Part shown: positions 1 through 9,210 of the stretch, piece after piece
Position numbering within the stretch: position 1 is the first letter of the stretch
Layout: each line of letters starts with the position of its first letter
Assembly (NCBI RefSeq): GCF_000159095.1
Contig: NZ_GG666295.1
Span: 391,128-424,118 of the forward strand
Reading direction: 5' to 3'
From: Anaerococcus tetradius ATCC 35098
GTDB taxonomy: Bacteria; Bacillota; Clostridia; Tissierellales; Peptoniphilaceae
Length of the DNA: 32,991 nucleotides
Program-made: the position numbers and the translations under genes
The notes under the pieces: model-generated
Told to the model about the DNA's origin: nothing
Databases searched by the model: none
The model's input: only the letters and a program-made list of their open reading frames with translations

Positions 1-265
1 ATAGGGTTTGGGCATGTTCTTTCCTCTCATCTATCTGCCACATATACATTTACGTATTCCGTGTAGTTATTGGACTTTACTTTGTTTGGCAAGCTTATCC
101 TACGTAACTGCCTTATGTGATTTCTGTTCGTCAGACCAAGAGTTTGCCTAGGGCTTCCTTCAGATTCCACCTCACGATGGACACCCTTGCCTTTGGCTAT
201 GTGTTTCCCACTACCGGGCACACTTAGGACTTACACCTGTTAGAATATGCTCATGCCGAGCGCAC
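1..265 (-). mobile_element. Group II intron (bacterial class C type), 5' part of the ribozyme, cut by the window edge
   Basis: Read on the minus strand, position 265 begins GTGCGCTCGGCATGAGC, the GUGYG-type 5' end of a group II intron. Domain I-like blocks follow: GTGGAATCTGAAGGAAGC (170-153) and GGTCTGACGAACAG (137-124), then a segment resembling AAACAAAGTAAAGTCC (near 90-72). These strings closely resemble class C introns of Firmicutes from memory. The 5' boundary lies directly behind the U-tract of the comF terminator, the usual target of class C introns (established knowledge). The reverse transcriptase ORF and domains V-VI must lie beyond position 1. A 64-codon open frame inside the segment is structured RNA, not a gene. 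The boundary may be off by one or two bases. Confidence 0.85.
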
Positions 266-267
266 CG

Positions 268-308
268 AAAAAAAGGAGCTATTGAAATTTTTTCATAGCT
301 CCTTTTTT
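268..308 (-). terminator. Intrinsic terminator after comF
   Basis: On the minus strand GGAGCTAT (302-295) pairs with ATAGCTCC (282-275) around an A/T-rich 12-nt loop. Six A's precede the stem and seven T's follow it. It starts right after the comF stop and ends the long rho-to-comF operon. The group II intron begins 3 nt behind its T-tract. Confidence 0.9.
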
Positions 309-309
309 A

Positions 310-933
310 TCAATCCCCACGCTCTGATGCAATAGCAAGACTTACTACTTCACTTGCCTTTCTTTTTTTCAATTCCCTAATAATTTCTAGAACAGTATTA
401 GCTGTCGTTATTAAATCATCTACAAGGAGGATTCTCGCTCCTTCAATATCTCTATCTAGACTAAAGGCTCCCCTAAGATTATCCATTCTTTCTTCCTTAG
501 TAAGGGTATGTTGGGCTCTAGTGTTCTTTATTTTCTTGAAATCATCAAGTTTTTCAATATTAAGCTCTCTACTTATATAATCGACAATAAGGCCTATATG
601 GTCAAAACCTCTATGGTTTAATGTTTTTCTTGATGACGGAGAAGCTAAGATATAATCAAAATTTGTAAGAGATTTCTCCCTTATAAAATCAACAGCCATC
701 CTAGCAAAAGTATCAGCAAGTGAGGTATTCCTATTAAATTTATATGAGCCTATCAATTTTTTCATAAAGTCATTGTAAAAATATATACTATAACAAGTAT
801 TGCCTGATACTTTAAACTCATTTGCCAAATAGTCTAATTTATCCATGCAAGACTGACACAAATTGTACTTTACTATCTCCTCTCTTTGGCAAGCATAGCA
901 TGTTCCCTTATCTAGAAATAATAAATCAATCAT
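310..933 (-). CDS. comF: ComF family protein (phosphoribosyltransferase-like, competence-associated)
   Basis: A 207-residue protein of usual ComF length. The N-terminus has a four-cysteine zinc-binding arrangement (C12, C15, C26, C29). The C-terminal half is a type I phosphoribosyltransferase fold with the PRPP-binding segment ILLVDDLITTANT near residue 170. ComF proteins are needed for DNA uptake in competent Firmicutes and act with the uptake helicase; they are widespread also in bacteria not known to be naturally competent. The ATG overlaps the recD2 end by 8 nt, so the two are translationally coupled, and this is the last gene of the operon before a terminator. No comFA lies next to it in this window. 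Confidence 0.9.
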   Translation of the reverse strand: MIDLLFLDKGTCYACQREEIVKYNLCQSCMDKLDYLANEFKVSGNTCYSIYFYNDFMKKLIGSYKFNRNTSLADTFARMAVDFIREKSLTNFDYILASPSSRKTLNHRGFDHIGLIVDYISRELNIEKLDDFKKIKNTRAQHTLTKEERMDNLRGAFSLDRDIEGARILLVDDLITTANTVLEIIRELKKRKASEVVSLAIASERGD

Positions 934-3085
934 TAATTACCTTCCCCATTTCTCTTATCCAGTAAGAAAGATTAGTAAAACGCCTATTCGACCTATTATT
1001 ATCAACCATTGTCTTTAATATATTCTTCTTACCCAAAAGTATAACAATTTTCCTTGCCCTAGTAACCCCTGTATAAAGTAGATTTCTTGTAAGAAGCATA
1101 GGGGCTACTTGCATCATAGGAATTATTAGGCAAGGAAACTCAGAGCCTTGAGATTTGTGAATAGTTATAGCATAAGAAAGATCTAAATCTTTTATGTCTT
1201 CCTTCTTGTAACGAATAAGTCTTCCATCATCAAACCTAACATCTAGGGACTCATCTATTGTGTCTATCTTTTCAACAAAGCCTATATCACCATTATAAAC
1301 ACCCTCATCGAAATCATCGCCATGATTTATAGCTTTTAGGTCATAATTATTTCTAACTTGCATGACCTTATCCTTTAGCTTAAAAAGCCTATTATTTACC
1401 TTCAAACTTTCATTCTCTTTATTGATTGCTTCTTGAATTTTCTCGTTAATATTAGCTACTCCCCAGTCAGTTTTCTTGGACGGTGAAAGAATTTGTATAT
1501 CTTTAATCGGATCAAACTTGTAATATTCAGGTAGTCTAACTTTCAAAAGATTTATGAGATTATCCATAAAATTCCTATTGTCTGCATCTATAAAGAAAAA
1601 ATCCTTGTCTTTTTCATTTAGGATAGGGTATTTTCCCTCATTTATCCTATGAGCATTTACAATAATATTCGACTTACCTGCTTGCCTAAAGATTTTTTTA
1701 AGTCTTACTGATTTAATATCTGTATCCAAGATATCCTTTAAGACATTGCCAGGACCAACAGAAGGCAACTGATCACTATCACCTACTAAAATTATGGCAG
1801 TTTTTTCGCCGACAGCAGCCAACAAATTTTTCATAAGATGAATATCTACCATACTCATCTCATCGACTATGAGATAATCTTTTTCGATTGGATTATCTTC
1901 GTTGTATTCGGCAACAATTTCATCAGGTCTTATTCCTATGAGCCTATGGATGGTATAGGCATCTTCTCCTGTCGATTCTTTTATCCTCTTTGCCGCCCTA
2001 CCAGTAGGGGCTGCAAGGGCATATGATAGTTTATTTTTAGATAAAATCTTACAAATTGCATTTATAATAGTTGTCTTTCCTGTACCTGGTCCTCCTGTTA
2101 TTACAAGGGCCATTGATTCAAAAGCCATCTTTATAGCTTCCCTTTGCTCATCAGAAAAAACAGATAAATCATAATCGAAGTCAATATCGAAGATATATTT
2201 TTCATCAATCTTACTGGCAAGGGCCATGGCTACTGATTTTTCAGCCTTTAAGAGACTGGCACTATAAATATAATTAACATCTTTTATGGCTACTAGGACC
2301 AATTTGCCAGCTATAACATCATCATTAATTACTTCTTTTATTTTTTCAACTTCTAATTTTAGTAAACTAGTGCTTTTATCTACTAGATAGTCGAGTTTTA
2401 GGCAAGTGTGGCCATTTAGGTCAGCTTCAGCATTTAATACATGATATAGACCTGCTGAAATTCTAAACTTGGATGACGAGTCCATTTGCATATTAAGGGC
2501 TATATTATCTGCCATAGTAAAGCCTATTCCCCTTATATCTTCAACCAACTTATAGGGATTGTGTTTTACTAAATCAATTGTGGATTCTCCATATTTTTGG
2601 TAGATTTTCATGGCTAGACTGTATGAAATATTTAGACCCTGAAGATATTCTATACTCCTTCTTGAATCCCTTGTTTCTTCTACAGATAGTTTTATATCCT
2701 CAAGCTTCTTTTTTCCTATGCCTTCTACTTCTAGGAGCCTATCAGTATTTTGATAGACAAGATCTATACTATCTTTGCCAAAGGCTTCATAAATTGCCTC
2801 AGCCGTTTTTTTGCCTATGCCTTTGAGATTGCCCGATGATAAAAATTTTATAATACTAGATCTGCTAGATGGTTTAAGCAAACTAATGGATGAAATATTA
2901 AATTGTTCACCATACTTATCATGATAAACTATTTCTCCTTCCATCTCTACATTATCACCCTGATTAAAAAAAGGCATAGTTCCAACACAAGTTATATCAG
3001 AATCAGAAGTGTCTACAGAAAGAATCGTGTATCCACTATCATCGTTTCTAAAAATAATGTTGGTAACTATGCCTTTAATCTTCAT
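926..3085 (-). CDS. recD2: RecD2-type ATP-dependent DNA helicase
   Basis: A 719-residue superfamily 1B helicase of the RecD2 (RecD/TraA-like) family, which unwinds DNA 5'-3' and works outside a RecBC complex. An N-terminal OB-like domain (about 1-70) is followed by tandem helix-hairpin-helix segments (about 80-200). Walker A GGPGTGKTT lies near 331-339 and Walker B/DExx in LIVDEMSMVD. Motif V/VI-type strings ITIHKSQGSEF and YTGVTRARK lie near the C-terminus. Length is typical for RecD2. The ATG has an AGGAA ribosome binding site 11 nt after murA; its stop overlaps comF. In Firmicutes RecD2 helps replication-fork progress and mismatch repair. Confidence 0.95.
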   Translation of the reverse strand: MKIKGIVTNIIFRNDDSGYTILSVDTSDSDITCVGTMPFFNQGDNVEMEGEIVYHDKYGEQFNISSISLLKPSSRSSIIKFLSSGNLKGIGKKTAEAIYEAFGKDSIDLVYQNTDRLLEVEGIGKKKLEDIKLSVEETRDSRRSIEYLQGLNISYSLAMKIYQKYGESTIDLVKHNPYKLVEDIRGIGFTMADNIALNMQMDSSSKFRISAGLYHVLNAEADLNGHTCLKLDYLVDKSTSLLKLEVEKIKEVINDDVIAGKLVLVAIKDVNYIYSASLLKAEKSVAMALASKIDEKYIFDIDFDYDLSVFSDEQREAIKMAFESMALVITGGPGTGKTTIINAICKILSKNKLSYALAAPTGRAAKRIKESTGEDAYTIHRLIGIRPDEIVAEYNEDNPIEKDYLIVDEMSMVDIHLMKNLLAAVGEKTAIILVGDSDQLPSVGPGNVLKDILDTDIKSVRLKKIFRQAGKSNIIVNAHRINEGKYPILNEKDKDFFFIDADNRNFMDNLINLLKVRLPEYYKFDPIKDIQILSPSKKTDWGVANINEKIQEAINKENESLKVNNRLFKLKDKVMQVRNNYDLKAINHGDDFDEGVYNGDIGFVEKIDTIDESLDVRFDDGRLIRYKKEDIKDLDLSYAITIHKSQGSEFPCLIIPMMQVAPMLLTRNLLYTGVTRARKIVILLGKKNILKTMVDNNRSNRRFTNLSYWIREMGKVIND

Positions 3086-3096
3086 TTTATTTCCTA

Positions 3097-4371
3097 TTAA
3101 TCAACGGTAACTCTTTTAATATCAGCACCGAGTTTGCTGAATTTTTCTACTAGATTGCTATAACCCCTATCTATGTGATAGATTTCAGAAATTCTTGTTT
3201 CTCCTTCTGCAACAAGACCAGCCATTACTAGGGCCGCTCCTGCTCTTAAATCAGTTGCCTTAACACTTGCTCCATGGAGTTTTTCTACACCAGCAATGGT
3301 TGCCCTATTGCCTGATGTTGCTATAACAGCTCCCATCTTTGAAAGTTCATCAACATGCATAAACCTATTTTCAAAAACAGTCTCTTGAATCCTGCTCTCG
3401 CCATCACTTACAGTTAGTAAAGCCATGAATTGAGCCTGAACATCTGTGGGGAAACCTGGATAAGGAAGAGTTTGGATATTAGTTGACTTTAGTCTATTTG
3501 GTGCCTTTATATAGATAATATCTTCTTCTTCAATTTCTTTAATTTCAGCTCCAATTTCAATCAACTTTGCAATAACTGGTCTAATATGTGAACCAATTAC
3601 ATTAGTTATTTTAACCTCGCCTCTAGTCATTGCAGCAGCTAGCATGTAGCTTGCAGCCTCTATCCTATCTGGGATTATGGTGTGCCTTGTACCAGTGAGT
3701 TTTTCTACCCCTCTAATGGTAATTGTAGAAGTACCAGCCCCCTTAATCTTTGCTCCCATTTTTGATAAGAATGAAGCTAAATCGACTATTTCTGGTTCTT
3801 TGGCTGCATTTTCTATTATAGTTTCACCCTCTGCTAGACAAGCTGCCATCATGATGTTTTGTGTAGCCCCAACAGATGGAAAGTCTAGGTAGATTTCACT
3901 GCCCTTTAATCCATTATTTGCTTCAATGGCTATCTCATCATCATTTATTCTATTTTCAGCTCCAAGGGCCTTAAAGCCCTTGAGATGAAGATCTATTGGT
4001 CTTGAACCGATATTGCAACCACCAGGAGCTCTAGTATAAGCCTTGTTAAATCTTGAAAGAAGTGGCCCCATAACAACGAAAGAAGCACGCATCTTATCCA
4101 TCAACTCGTAAGGAGTCTCGCAGGTATTAATTCCACTTGAATCAATTTTAAGGCTATTTTTGTCAAGGTACTCAACCTTAGATCCAAGATGCTTCAAAAC
4201 CTCTACCATGATTTCAACATCTTTAAGTTCTGGAACACCATCAAGGATGATTTCTTCGGTTCCCAAAACACAAGCTGCGAGAATTGGCAGGGCAGAGTTT
4301 TTGGCGCCAGAAATCTCTACTTCTCCCTTCAAAGGTCCATTTGAATTTATAATTAATATCTCTTTGCTCAT
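3097..4371 (-). CDS. murA: UDP-N-acetylglucosamine 1-carboxyvinyltransferase
   Basis: A 424-residue EPSP-synthase-fold enzyme that transfers enolpyruvate from PEP to UDP-GlcNAc, the first committed cytoplasmic step of peptidoglycan synthesis. The catalytic lysine lies in SGAKNSALP (K24). The active-site cysteine, target of fosfomycin, lies in RAPGGCNIGSRP (C119), so this is the fosfomycin-sensitive Cys form as judged by this residue. FPTDVQAQFMAL, a conserved MurA block, is also present. Full length. The SD AAGGA overlaps the upp stop region, giving a 9-nt gap. Gram-positives often carry two paralogues (murA1/murA2); which one this is cannot be told here. Confidence 0.96.
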   Translation of the reverse strand: MSKEILIINSNGPLKGEVEISGAKNSALPILAACVLGTEEIILDGVPELKDVEIMVEVLKHLGSKVEYLDKNSLKIDSSGINTCETPYELMDKMRASFVVMGPLLSRFNKAYTRAPGGCNIGSRPIDLHLKGFKALGAENRINDDEIAIEANNGLKGSEIYLDFPSVGATQNIMMAACLAEGETIIENAAKEPEIVDLASFLSKMGAKIKGAGTSTITIRGVEKLTGTRHTIIPDRIEAASYMLAAAMTRGEVKITNVIGSHIRPVIAKLIEIGAEIKEIEEEDIIYIKAPNRLKSTNIQTLPYPGFPTDVQAQFMALLTVSDGESRIQETVFENRFMHVDELSKMGAVIATSGNRATIAGVEKLHGASVKATDLRAGAALVMAGLVAEGETRISEIYHIDRGYSNLVEKFSKLGADIKRVTVD

Positions 4372-4380
4372 AGTAAGTCC

Positions 4381-5010
4381 TTATTTGGTACCGAACAATC
4401 TATCTCCAGCATCTCCTAGGCCTGGAACTATATAACCATTTTCGTTAAGATGTTCGTCCAATTGGGCAATATATATATCAACGTCATCGTGTTTTTCTTG
4501 AATAGCTTTGATTCCTTCTGGGGCAGCAATAATGCAAAGAAGTTTAATGGACTTACATCCTCTTTCCTTTAATCTTTCGATAGCATCATTAACAGATCCA
4601 CCTGTTGCAACCATTGGGTCTACTACCAAGATGTTTCTGTTTCCAATATCCTTTGGAAGTTTGCAATAATATTCCACAGGCTTTAAGGTTTCTTCGTTCC
4701 TATACATTCCTATATGGCCAATTTTTGCTGCTGGAAGAACTTCTAGTACCCCATCTACCATGCCAAGACCCGCTCTAAGTATTGGAACAATAGCTTGCTT
4801 CTTACCTGCTAGTCTGTAGCCTGTTGTCTTTGCAATAGGTGTTTCTACTTCATATTCTTCGAGGCTTAAATCTTTAGTAGCTTCATAAGCTAGAATCATA
4901 GCAATTTCTGTTACCAAGGATCTAAATTCATTTCCACCTGTTCTCTTGTCTCTTATAATACTAATTTTGTGTTTGATTACTGGATGATCTAGTACATTTA
5001 CTTTTCCCAT
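4381..5010 (-). CDS. upp: Uracil phosphoribosyltransferase
   Basis: A 209-residue pyrimidine-salvage enzyme making UMP from uracil and PRPP. The PRPP-binding loop [10 protein letters not shown] lies near residues 130-140, the conserved [12 protein letters not shown] near 76-87, and the uracil-binding C-terminal [13 protein letters not shown] closes the protein, exactly as in the family. The ATG has a strong AGGAG SD placed between ywlC and upp (8-nt gap). The ywlC-upp neighbourhood is also seen in Bacillus. Confidence 0.97.
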   Translation of the reverse strand: MGKVNVLDHPVIKHKISIIRDKRTGGNEFRSLVTEIAMILAYEATKDLSLEEYEVETPIAKTTGYRLAGKKQAIVPILRAGLGMVDGVLEVLPAAKIGHIGMYRNEETLKPVEYYCKLPKDIGNRNILVVDPMVATGGSVNDAIERLKERGCKSIKLLCIIAAPEGIKAIQEKHDDVDIYIAQLDEHLNENGYIVPGLGDAGDRLFGTK

Positions 5011-5018
5011 AACTTCTC

Positions 5019-6053
5019 CTATAAATATTCAATATTGCCAGCGGCAGACTTTTTCATTCTATTCATTATACTCTTACCTAGGTTATTATCCAAAACTCCT
5101 TCTGCAAGAATTAAATCAACTCCCATTTTATCCATTTTCCTAAGAGCTGTAAAAAGAACGTGACTCATTTGGCTTAAATCGTCCCTGTCACCAAAAGAAA
5201 TCCTATCGAAATCCTTAAATCTTTCCATATCTTCTTCAAATACTAAGACTCCTACATGAAGACCCGAATTCGAATAAGCCCTAGCCTTTTTATAAATAAA
5301 ATCGGCTGCTCCTTTACCAACATAGACTTGCATCCTTGCCTTTGGTGCATAATGCTTATACTTTTGACCTGGGGACTTTGGAATTTTGTTATCATCAACC
5401 AGAGCATCATCAAGTCTAACCTCAGGGATAATTTCCCTAATCATTTCTAAAGTATAATAACCTGGTCTAAGTATAGTAGGCGGATTTTCACTCATGTCAA
5501 TTACAGTCGATTCTATACCAATATCACAAGAACCACCATCTATGATTAATGGAATTTTCCCATTCAAATCATAATAGCAATCATAAGCATTTGTTGGTGA
5601 TGGACGTCCAGAGATATTGGCAGATGGGGCTGCAATCGGCACATTAGCCTTCTCTATTATAGCTCTTGCTATTTCATCAACTGGAAATCTTACAGCAACC
5701 GTATCCCCCTTTGCCGTTACTACATCAGGGATTAGGTCCGATTTCTTGAAAATCATAGTCAAGGGACCCGGCCATAATTTCATCAGCTTTTTAGCATCGT
5801 CATTCACATTCTCTACCAAATTATACAACATATCTATATTAGAAATATGTAAAATCAATGGATTATCTGCTGGTCTGTTTTTAGTTTTAAATATATTTAC
5901 ACAGGCCTTCTCATCTAATCCATTAGCCCCTAAGCCATAAACAGTTTCTGTTGGTATGGCAACGAGCTTGCCTTCTTTAAGATAATTTGCGGCCTTTATT
6001 ATTTTTTCTTGATCGATATTTTTCCTATCAATCTTTAAAACTTCTGTTTGCAT
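5019..6053 (-). CDS. ywlC: Threonylcarbamoyl-AMP synthase (YrdC plus Sua5 domains)
   Basis: Makes threonylcarbamoyl-AMP from threonine, bicarbonate and ATP for the t6A37 modification of ANN-decoding tRNAs; TsaB/D/E are not in this window. An N-terminal YrdC domain (about 15-210) contains [25 protein letters not shown] and [15 protein letters not shown]-terminal Sua5 domain (about 230-344) follows the [12 protein letters not shown] linker, so this is the long two-domain type. I take the ATG at 6053 (344 aa, MQTEVLKI...) because it aligns with the usual N-terminus. An in-frame TTG at 6068 overlapping the upstream stop would add five residues; neither has a strong SD. Confidence 0.93.
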   Translation of the reverse strand: MQTEVLKIDRKNIDQEKIIKAANYLKEGKLVAIPTETVYGLGANGLDEKACVNIFKTKNRPADNPLILHISNIDMLYNLVENVNDDAKKLMKLWPGPLTMIFKKSDLIPDVVTAKGDTVAVRFPVDEIARAIIEKANVPIAAPSANISGRPSPTNAYDCYYDLNGKIPLIIDGGSCDIGIESTVIDMSENPPTILRPGYYTLEMIREIIPEVRLDDALVDDNKIPKSPGQKYKHYAPKARMQVYVGKGAADFIYKKARAYSNSGLHVGVLVFEEDMERFKDFDRISFGDRDDLSQMSHVLFTALRKMDKMGVDLILAEGVLDNNLGKSIMNRMKKSAAGNIEYL

Positions 6054-6064
6054 TTTTTCTTCTT

Positions 6065-7000
6065 TCAATTATCTTCAACTACACAGTAGGTCGGATCCAT
6101 ATGTAAGGTAATCTCAACCCCTGTCTTTTTAATTATTTCTTTTTCAACCTTATCTATCGCCTTATGAACTACTTCAACTGTAAGATTGGATGGGACTTCT
6201 ACATGGACTGAGCCTGCCATTCTTCCCTTACCATACTCGTGAATTTGCATGTCATGATAGCCCTTAATTAAATCGCAAGACATAATTATTTCGTCAATCT
6301 CTTTTTCTATATCTATGTCAATTCTTTTTCCCAACAAGATAGCTATTGTATCCTTAAACATCTCTAAACCTGGATGGAATACAAAAAACGAAATTACTAT
6401 ACCCATTAGTGCATCGACATTAAAGCTTAAGAAATTCTGTATGAAGTCACCTATTATTATTGCGCTTGTTGCTAATATATCATTTCTAGCGTCAAGCATG
6501 ACTCCAAGATTGAGTTCACTATCAAACTTCTTGTATAAGGACTTGTTTAATAAGTAAATGTAAACCTTGACGGCATTACTTACTAACAAGATTCCAAGAG
6601 ATAGCATCGTTAGCCCTTCGAATCTCTCCTCACCAAAACTTTTTACTGAATTAATAAAAAGCATGAAGCCTACATACATTATTATTATGGAAACTAGTAG
6701 GCTTATAACATATTCTCCCCTACCATGGCCAAAGGGATGTTCTTTATCAGCTGGTTTCTTGCTGATATTAGATCCCAAAAGTGCCATAAGTGATACAACA
6801 GAATCAGATAAGTTGTTGAAAGCATCATTTACAATGGCTTGAGAATGTATTACAAAACCAATACCCGCCTTCATTGCAAAGAGCAAGATGTTTATAGCTA
6901 TACCTATTGATGATGATAGGGAGATTATAGAAAGCCTATAGGTGAATTCATCTTTTTTTGCGGAAGCCTTTATAAACTTCTTTGATAAGAATTCAAACAA
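6065..7000 (-). CDS. Cation diffusion facilitator family transporter (probable divalent-metal efflux)
   Basis: A 311-residue CDF protein: about six membrane segments in the first 210 residues, then a cytosolic C-terminal dimerisation domain. Family signatures are HSQAIVNDAFNNLSDS in TM2 (the NDAxNNLSD metal-site block) and KEHPFGHGRGEY. These pumps export Zn/Mn/Fe/Co by proton antiport; the metal cannot be told from sequence. The start is TTG, immediately after the prfA UAG stop and in the same frame. GAGG inside the prfA tail serves as SD, and no other start precedes TM1. The 3' end overlaps the ywlC 5' region. Confidence 0.9.
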   Translation of the reverse strand: MFEFLSKKFIKASAKKDEFTYRLSIISLSSSIGIAINILLFAMKAGIGFVIHSQAIVNDAFNNLSDSVVSLMALLGSNISKKPADKEHPFGHGRGEYVISLLVSIIIMYVGFMLFINSVKSFGEERFEGLTMLSLGILLVSNAVKVYIYLLNKSLYKKFDSELNLGVMLDARNDILATSAIIIGDFIQNFLSFNVDALMGIVISFFVFHPGLEMFKDTIAILLGKRIDIDIEKEIDEIIMSCDLIKGYHDMQIHEYGKGRMAGSVHVEVPSNLTVEVVHKAIDKVEKEIIKKTGVEITLHMDPTYCVVEDN

Positions 7001-8077
7001 CTACTCATCCTCGCCTATTTTTTCTAATTTTCTAGTTTGATCTTCTGCTATAAGAGAATCAATCATCTCACCGATGCCACCATTAAGGAAGTCATCTAAT
7101 TGATAAATAGTCTTATTTATTCTATGATCTGTAATCCTACCTTGTGGGAAATTGTAGGTTCTAATCCTCTCAGACCTATCACCTGTTCCTACTTGGCTTT
7201 TTCTATTATCAGCTATTTCTTTATTTCTTTTTTCTTCTTCCAATTCATATATACGGGCAAGAAGGATTTTCATAGCTTTTTCTTTGTTCTTGATTTGGCT
7301 CTTTTCATCTTGCATACTTACGACTATGCCTGTAGGTATGTGGGTAAGCCTTACAGCTGAGTCTGTTGTATTTACTGATTGGCCTCCATTACCTGATGAC
7401 CTAAAAACATCTGTTCTAATATCATTAGGGTCTACATGAACATCTAACTCGTCTACTTCTGGAAGTACAGCAACGGTTGCAGTTGATGTGTGGATTCTGC
7501 CACCAGATTCAGTCTCTGGGACTCTTTGTACCCTATGAACTCCAGATTCATACTTAAATCTAGAATAGGCTCCCTCACCCCTAACCATAAAGGTAGCATC
7601 TTTAATTCCACCGACTCCTTGAGGAGTAACTTCTACATCTTCTGTCTTGTAGCCTTCCTTATCGGCATACATATGATACATCCTATAAAGATCTCCAGCA
7701 AATAGCCCTGCCTCATCTCCACCAGCACCAGGCCTGATTTCAACTATTACATCCCTAGAGTCATTAGGGTCCTTTGGTATTAGGAGAATCTTCATCTCTT
7801 CATTGTATTGATCAAGAAGTTTTTCATTTTCTTTGATTTCTTCTTTTAGCATATCAATCATATCTTGATCATCAGCTTCATTTATAAGTTCTTTGTTCTC
7901 TTCGATTGTAGATTCAGCATCTTTTATTTGATCGTACTTTTCTACAATTGGTTTAAGAGAATTGTATTCCCTAGTTATTTTAGTCAGTCTGCTAATGTCC
8001 GCTAAAACTTCAGGATCAATCATCTTTTTCTCTAAATCCTTGTAGTTTTCCTTAATATGTTCAATATTTTCAAACAT
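7001..8077 (-). CDS. prfA: Peptide chain release factor 1
   Basis: A 358-residue class I release factor that recognises UAA and UAG. The peptidyl-tRNA hydrolysis motif GGQ lies in RSSGNGGQSVNTTDSAVR, and the stop-codon-reading PxT-type motif is PET in RVPETESGGRIHTS. The gene has a good AAAGGA SD and sits 3 nt after prmC, whose product methylates the GGQ glutamine. It ends in UAG, a codon read by RF1 but not RF2, and the next ORF begins in the same frame with no spacer (see findings). Confidence 0.97.
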   Translation of the reverse strand: MFENIEHIKENYKDLEKKMIDPEVLADISRLTKITREYNSLKPIVEKYDQIKDAESTIEENKELINEADDQDMIDMLKEEIKENEKLLDQYNEEMKILLIPKDPNDSRDVIVEIRPGAGGDEAGLFAGDLYRMYHMYADKEGYKTEDVEVTPQGVGGIKDATFMVRGEGAYSRFKYESGVHRVQRVPETESGGRIHTSTATVAVLPEVDELDVHVDPNDIRTDVFRSSGNGGQSVNTTDSAVRLTHIPTGIVVSMQDEKSQIKNKEKAMKILLARIYELEEEKRNKEIADNRKSQVGTGDRSERIRTYNFPQGRITDHRINKTIYQLDDFLNGGIGEMIDSLIAEDQTRKLEKIGEDE

Positions 8078-8080
8078 CTT

Positions 8081-8875
8081 TTATCCTTTCTCAGCGATTA
8101 TAAATCTATCAAAATCATTATAATCCTTAATACATATTATATTTTTAAAATCAGATTCGTTCAAAAGTGAGCTAATATCAGACTTTTGGTCATATCCAAT
8201 TTCAAAAACGAGCCTTGCTCCTTCATTCAAATATGAGCTTGCATCTTTTATTATCCTCTTATAAAAATAAAGACCATTTTCTTCAGCTAAGAGGGCTGAT
8301 TTTGGCTCATAGTACAAAGTCTTATCAAGCTTTTCAAAATCCTTACTATTTATGTAAGGAGGGTTTGATATTATTATATCGAATTTTCCTGAAATTTCTT
8401 CAAATAAATCAGATTTTATAAAAGAAACATTGGAAATTTTTAATCTTTTTTTATTTTCCTCTGCCAAGGACAAGGCCCTATCCTCAATATCACTAGCAAG
8501 AATATCGCTAGCTTTTAAATTCTTAGCCAAGCTCAATGCTATAGCCCCACTACCTGTACCTATATCAAGTATTTTATCTTTCTTAAAAGGAGCTTTAATT
8601 AGATAATCAACGATTATTTCGGTTTCAAATCGTGGGATTAACGCCCTCTCGTCAACTTTAAAATTTAGACCGAAAAATTCCCATTGTCCAATTGCGTATT
8701 GAAGAGGATAGCCTTTTTCGCATTTATCTATTATCTCTTCTAGCTTGACTCTTATCTCGTTATTAAGTTCTTCCCCACTTCTTAGGATAATTGAACTTTT
8801 GTTAGTATTTAATAGGTAAGTGAGGGCTATTAAGCTTATTTCATAATTTTTGTCTAAGTAATCTTTTATGGTCAT
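8081..8875 (-). CDS. prmC: Release factor glutamine N5-methyltransferase
   Basis: A SAM-dependent methyltransferase that methylates the GGQ glutamine of RF1/RF2. An N-terminal helical substrate domain (about 1-75) precedes a Rossmann domain with SAM loop ILDIGTGSGAIALSLA and the catalytic motif ISNPPYI. The ATG at 8875 gives MTIKDYLDKNYE, the usual start for the family (264 aa). An in-frame GTG at 8899 would lie on the U-tract of the rpmE terminator and is less likely. No good SD is seen for either. It lies directly behind the rpmE terminator and before prfA, so expression probably relies on read-through. Confidence 0.93.
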   Translation of the reverse strand: MTIKDYLDKNYEISLIALTYLLNTNKSSIILRSGEELNNEIRVKLEEIIDKCEKGYPLQYAIGQWEFFGLNFKVDERALIPRFETEIIVDYLIKAPFKKDKILDIGTGSGAIALSLAKNLKASDILASDIEDRALSLAEENKKRLKISNVSFIKSDLFEEISGKFDIIISNPPYINSKDFEKLDKTLYYEPKSALLAEENGLYFYKRIIKDASSYLNEGARLVFEIGYDQKSDISSLLNESDFKNIICIKDYNDFDRFIIAEKG

Positions 8876-8899
8876 TTTTGTATTTCTTATTTTTAACAC

Positions 8900-8926
8900 A
8901 AAAATAAGGTAAGTCGCCTTACCTTA
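8900..8926 (-). terminator. Intrinsic terminator/attenuator between rpmE and prmC
   Basis: On the minus strand AAGGTAAG (8925-8918), loop GCGA (a GNRA tetraloop), and CTTACCTT (8913-8906) make a perfect 8-bp stem, followed by ATTTTT. The short T run and the operon order suggest partial termination, letting some transcripts into prmC-prfA. Confidence 0.8.
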
Positions 8927-8935
8927 TAATTTCTA

Positions 8936-9139
8936 CTATTTTCTACCGTATTTCTTGTTAAATTTATCAACGTTTCCACCACGTTCAGCATTTCTTTGTT
9001 TTCCTGAGTAGAATGGATGACAATTGCTGCAAACTTCTACTTTGATTTCTTCTTCAGTAGAACCTACAGTAAATTCATTTCCACATGAAATACAAGTTAC
9101 TTTAGCTTCGTGATATTCTGGATGTAATTCTTTTTTCAT
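8936..9139 (-). CDS. rpmE: 50S ribosomal protein L31 (zinc-binding form)
   Basis: A 67-residue large-subunit protein at the subunit interface. CISCGNEF and CSNCHPFYSGKQ provide the CxxC pairs of the zinc-containing L31 type (as opposed to the cysteine-free YtiA/RpmEB type). The C-terminus FNKKYGRK is typical. SD GAGGTG precedes the ATG. It has its own promoter in the rho-rpmE gap region and a hairpin terminator behind it. Confidence 0.96.
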   Translation of the reverse strand: MKKELHPEYHEAKVTCISCGNEFTVGSTEEEIKVEVCSNCHPFYSGKQRNAERGGNVDKFNKKYGRK

Positions 9140-9178
9140 ATGAACACCTCATGTTTCTTCTTTCAATAAGCAATTAGT

Positions 9179-9207
9179 ATTGTACCATCTATCCATTAAT
9201 TTTTCAA
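9179..9207 (-). promoter_or_regulatory. Sigma-A promoter of rpmE
   Basis: Minus strand: -35 TTGAAA (9207-9202), 17-bp spacer, -10 TACAAT (9184-9179). Transcription should start near 9172, about 33 nt before the rpmE ATG. It lies just behind the rho stop codon. Confidence 0.7.
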
Positions 9208-9210
9208 GAC

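Noticed and set aside
27-221. 64-codon open frame, minus strand
   Set aside because: It lies within the conserved 5' ribozyme region of the group II intron and has no SD or protein similarity that I recognise.
8876-8899. GTG start for prmC at 8899
   Set aside because: It falls on the U-tract of the rpmE terminator and adds residues not typical for PrmC; the ATG at 8875 fits better.
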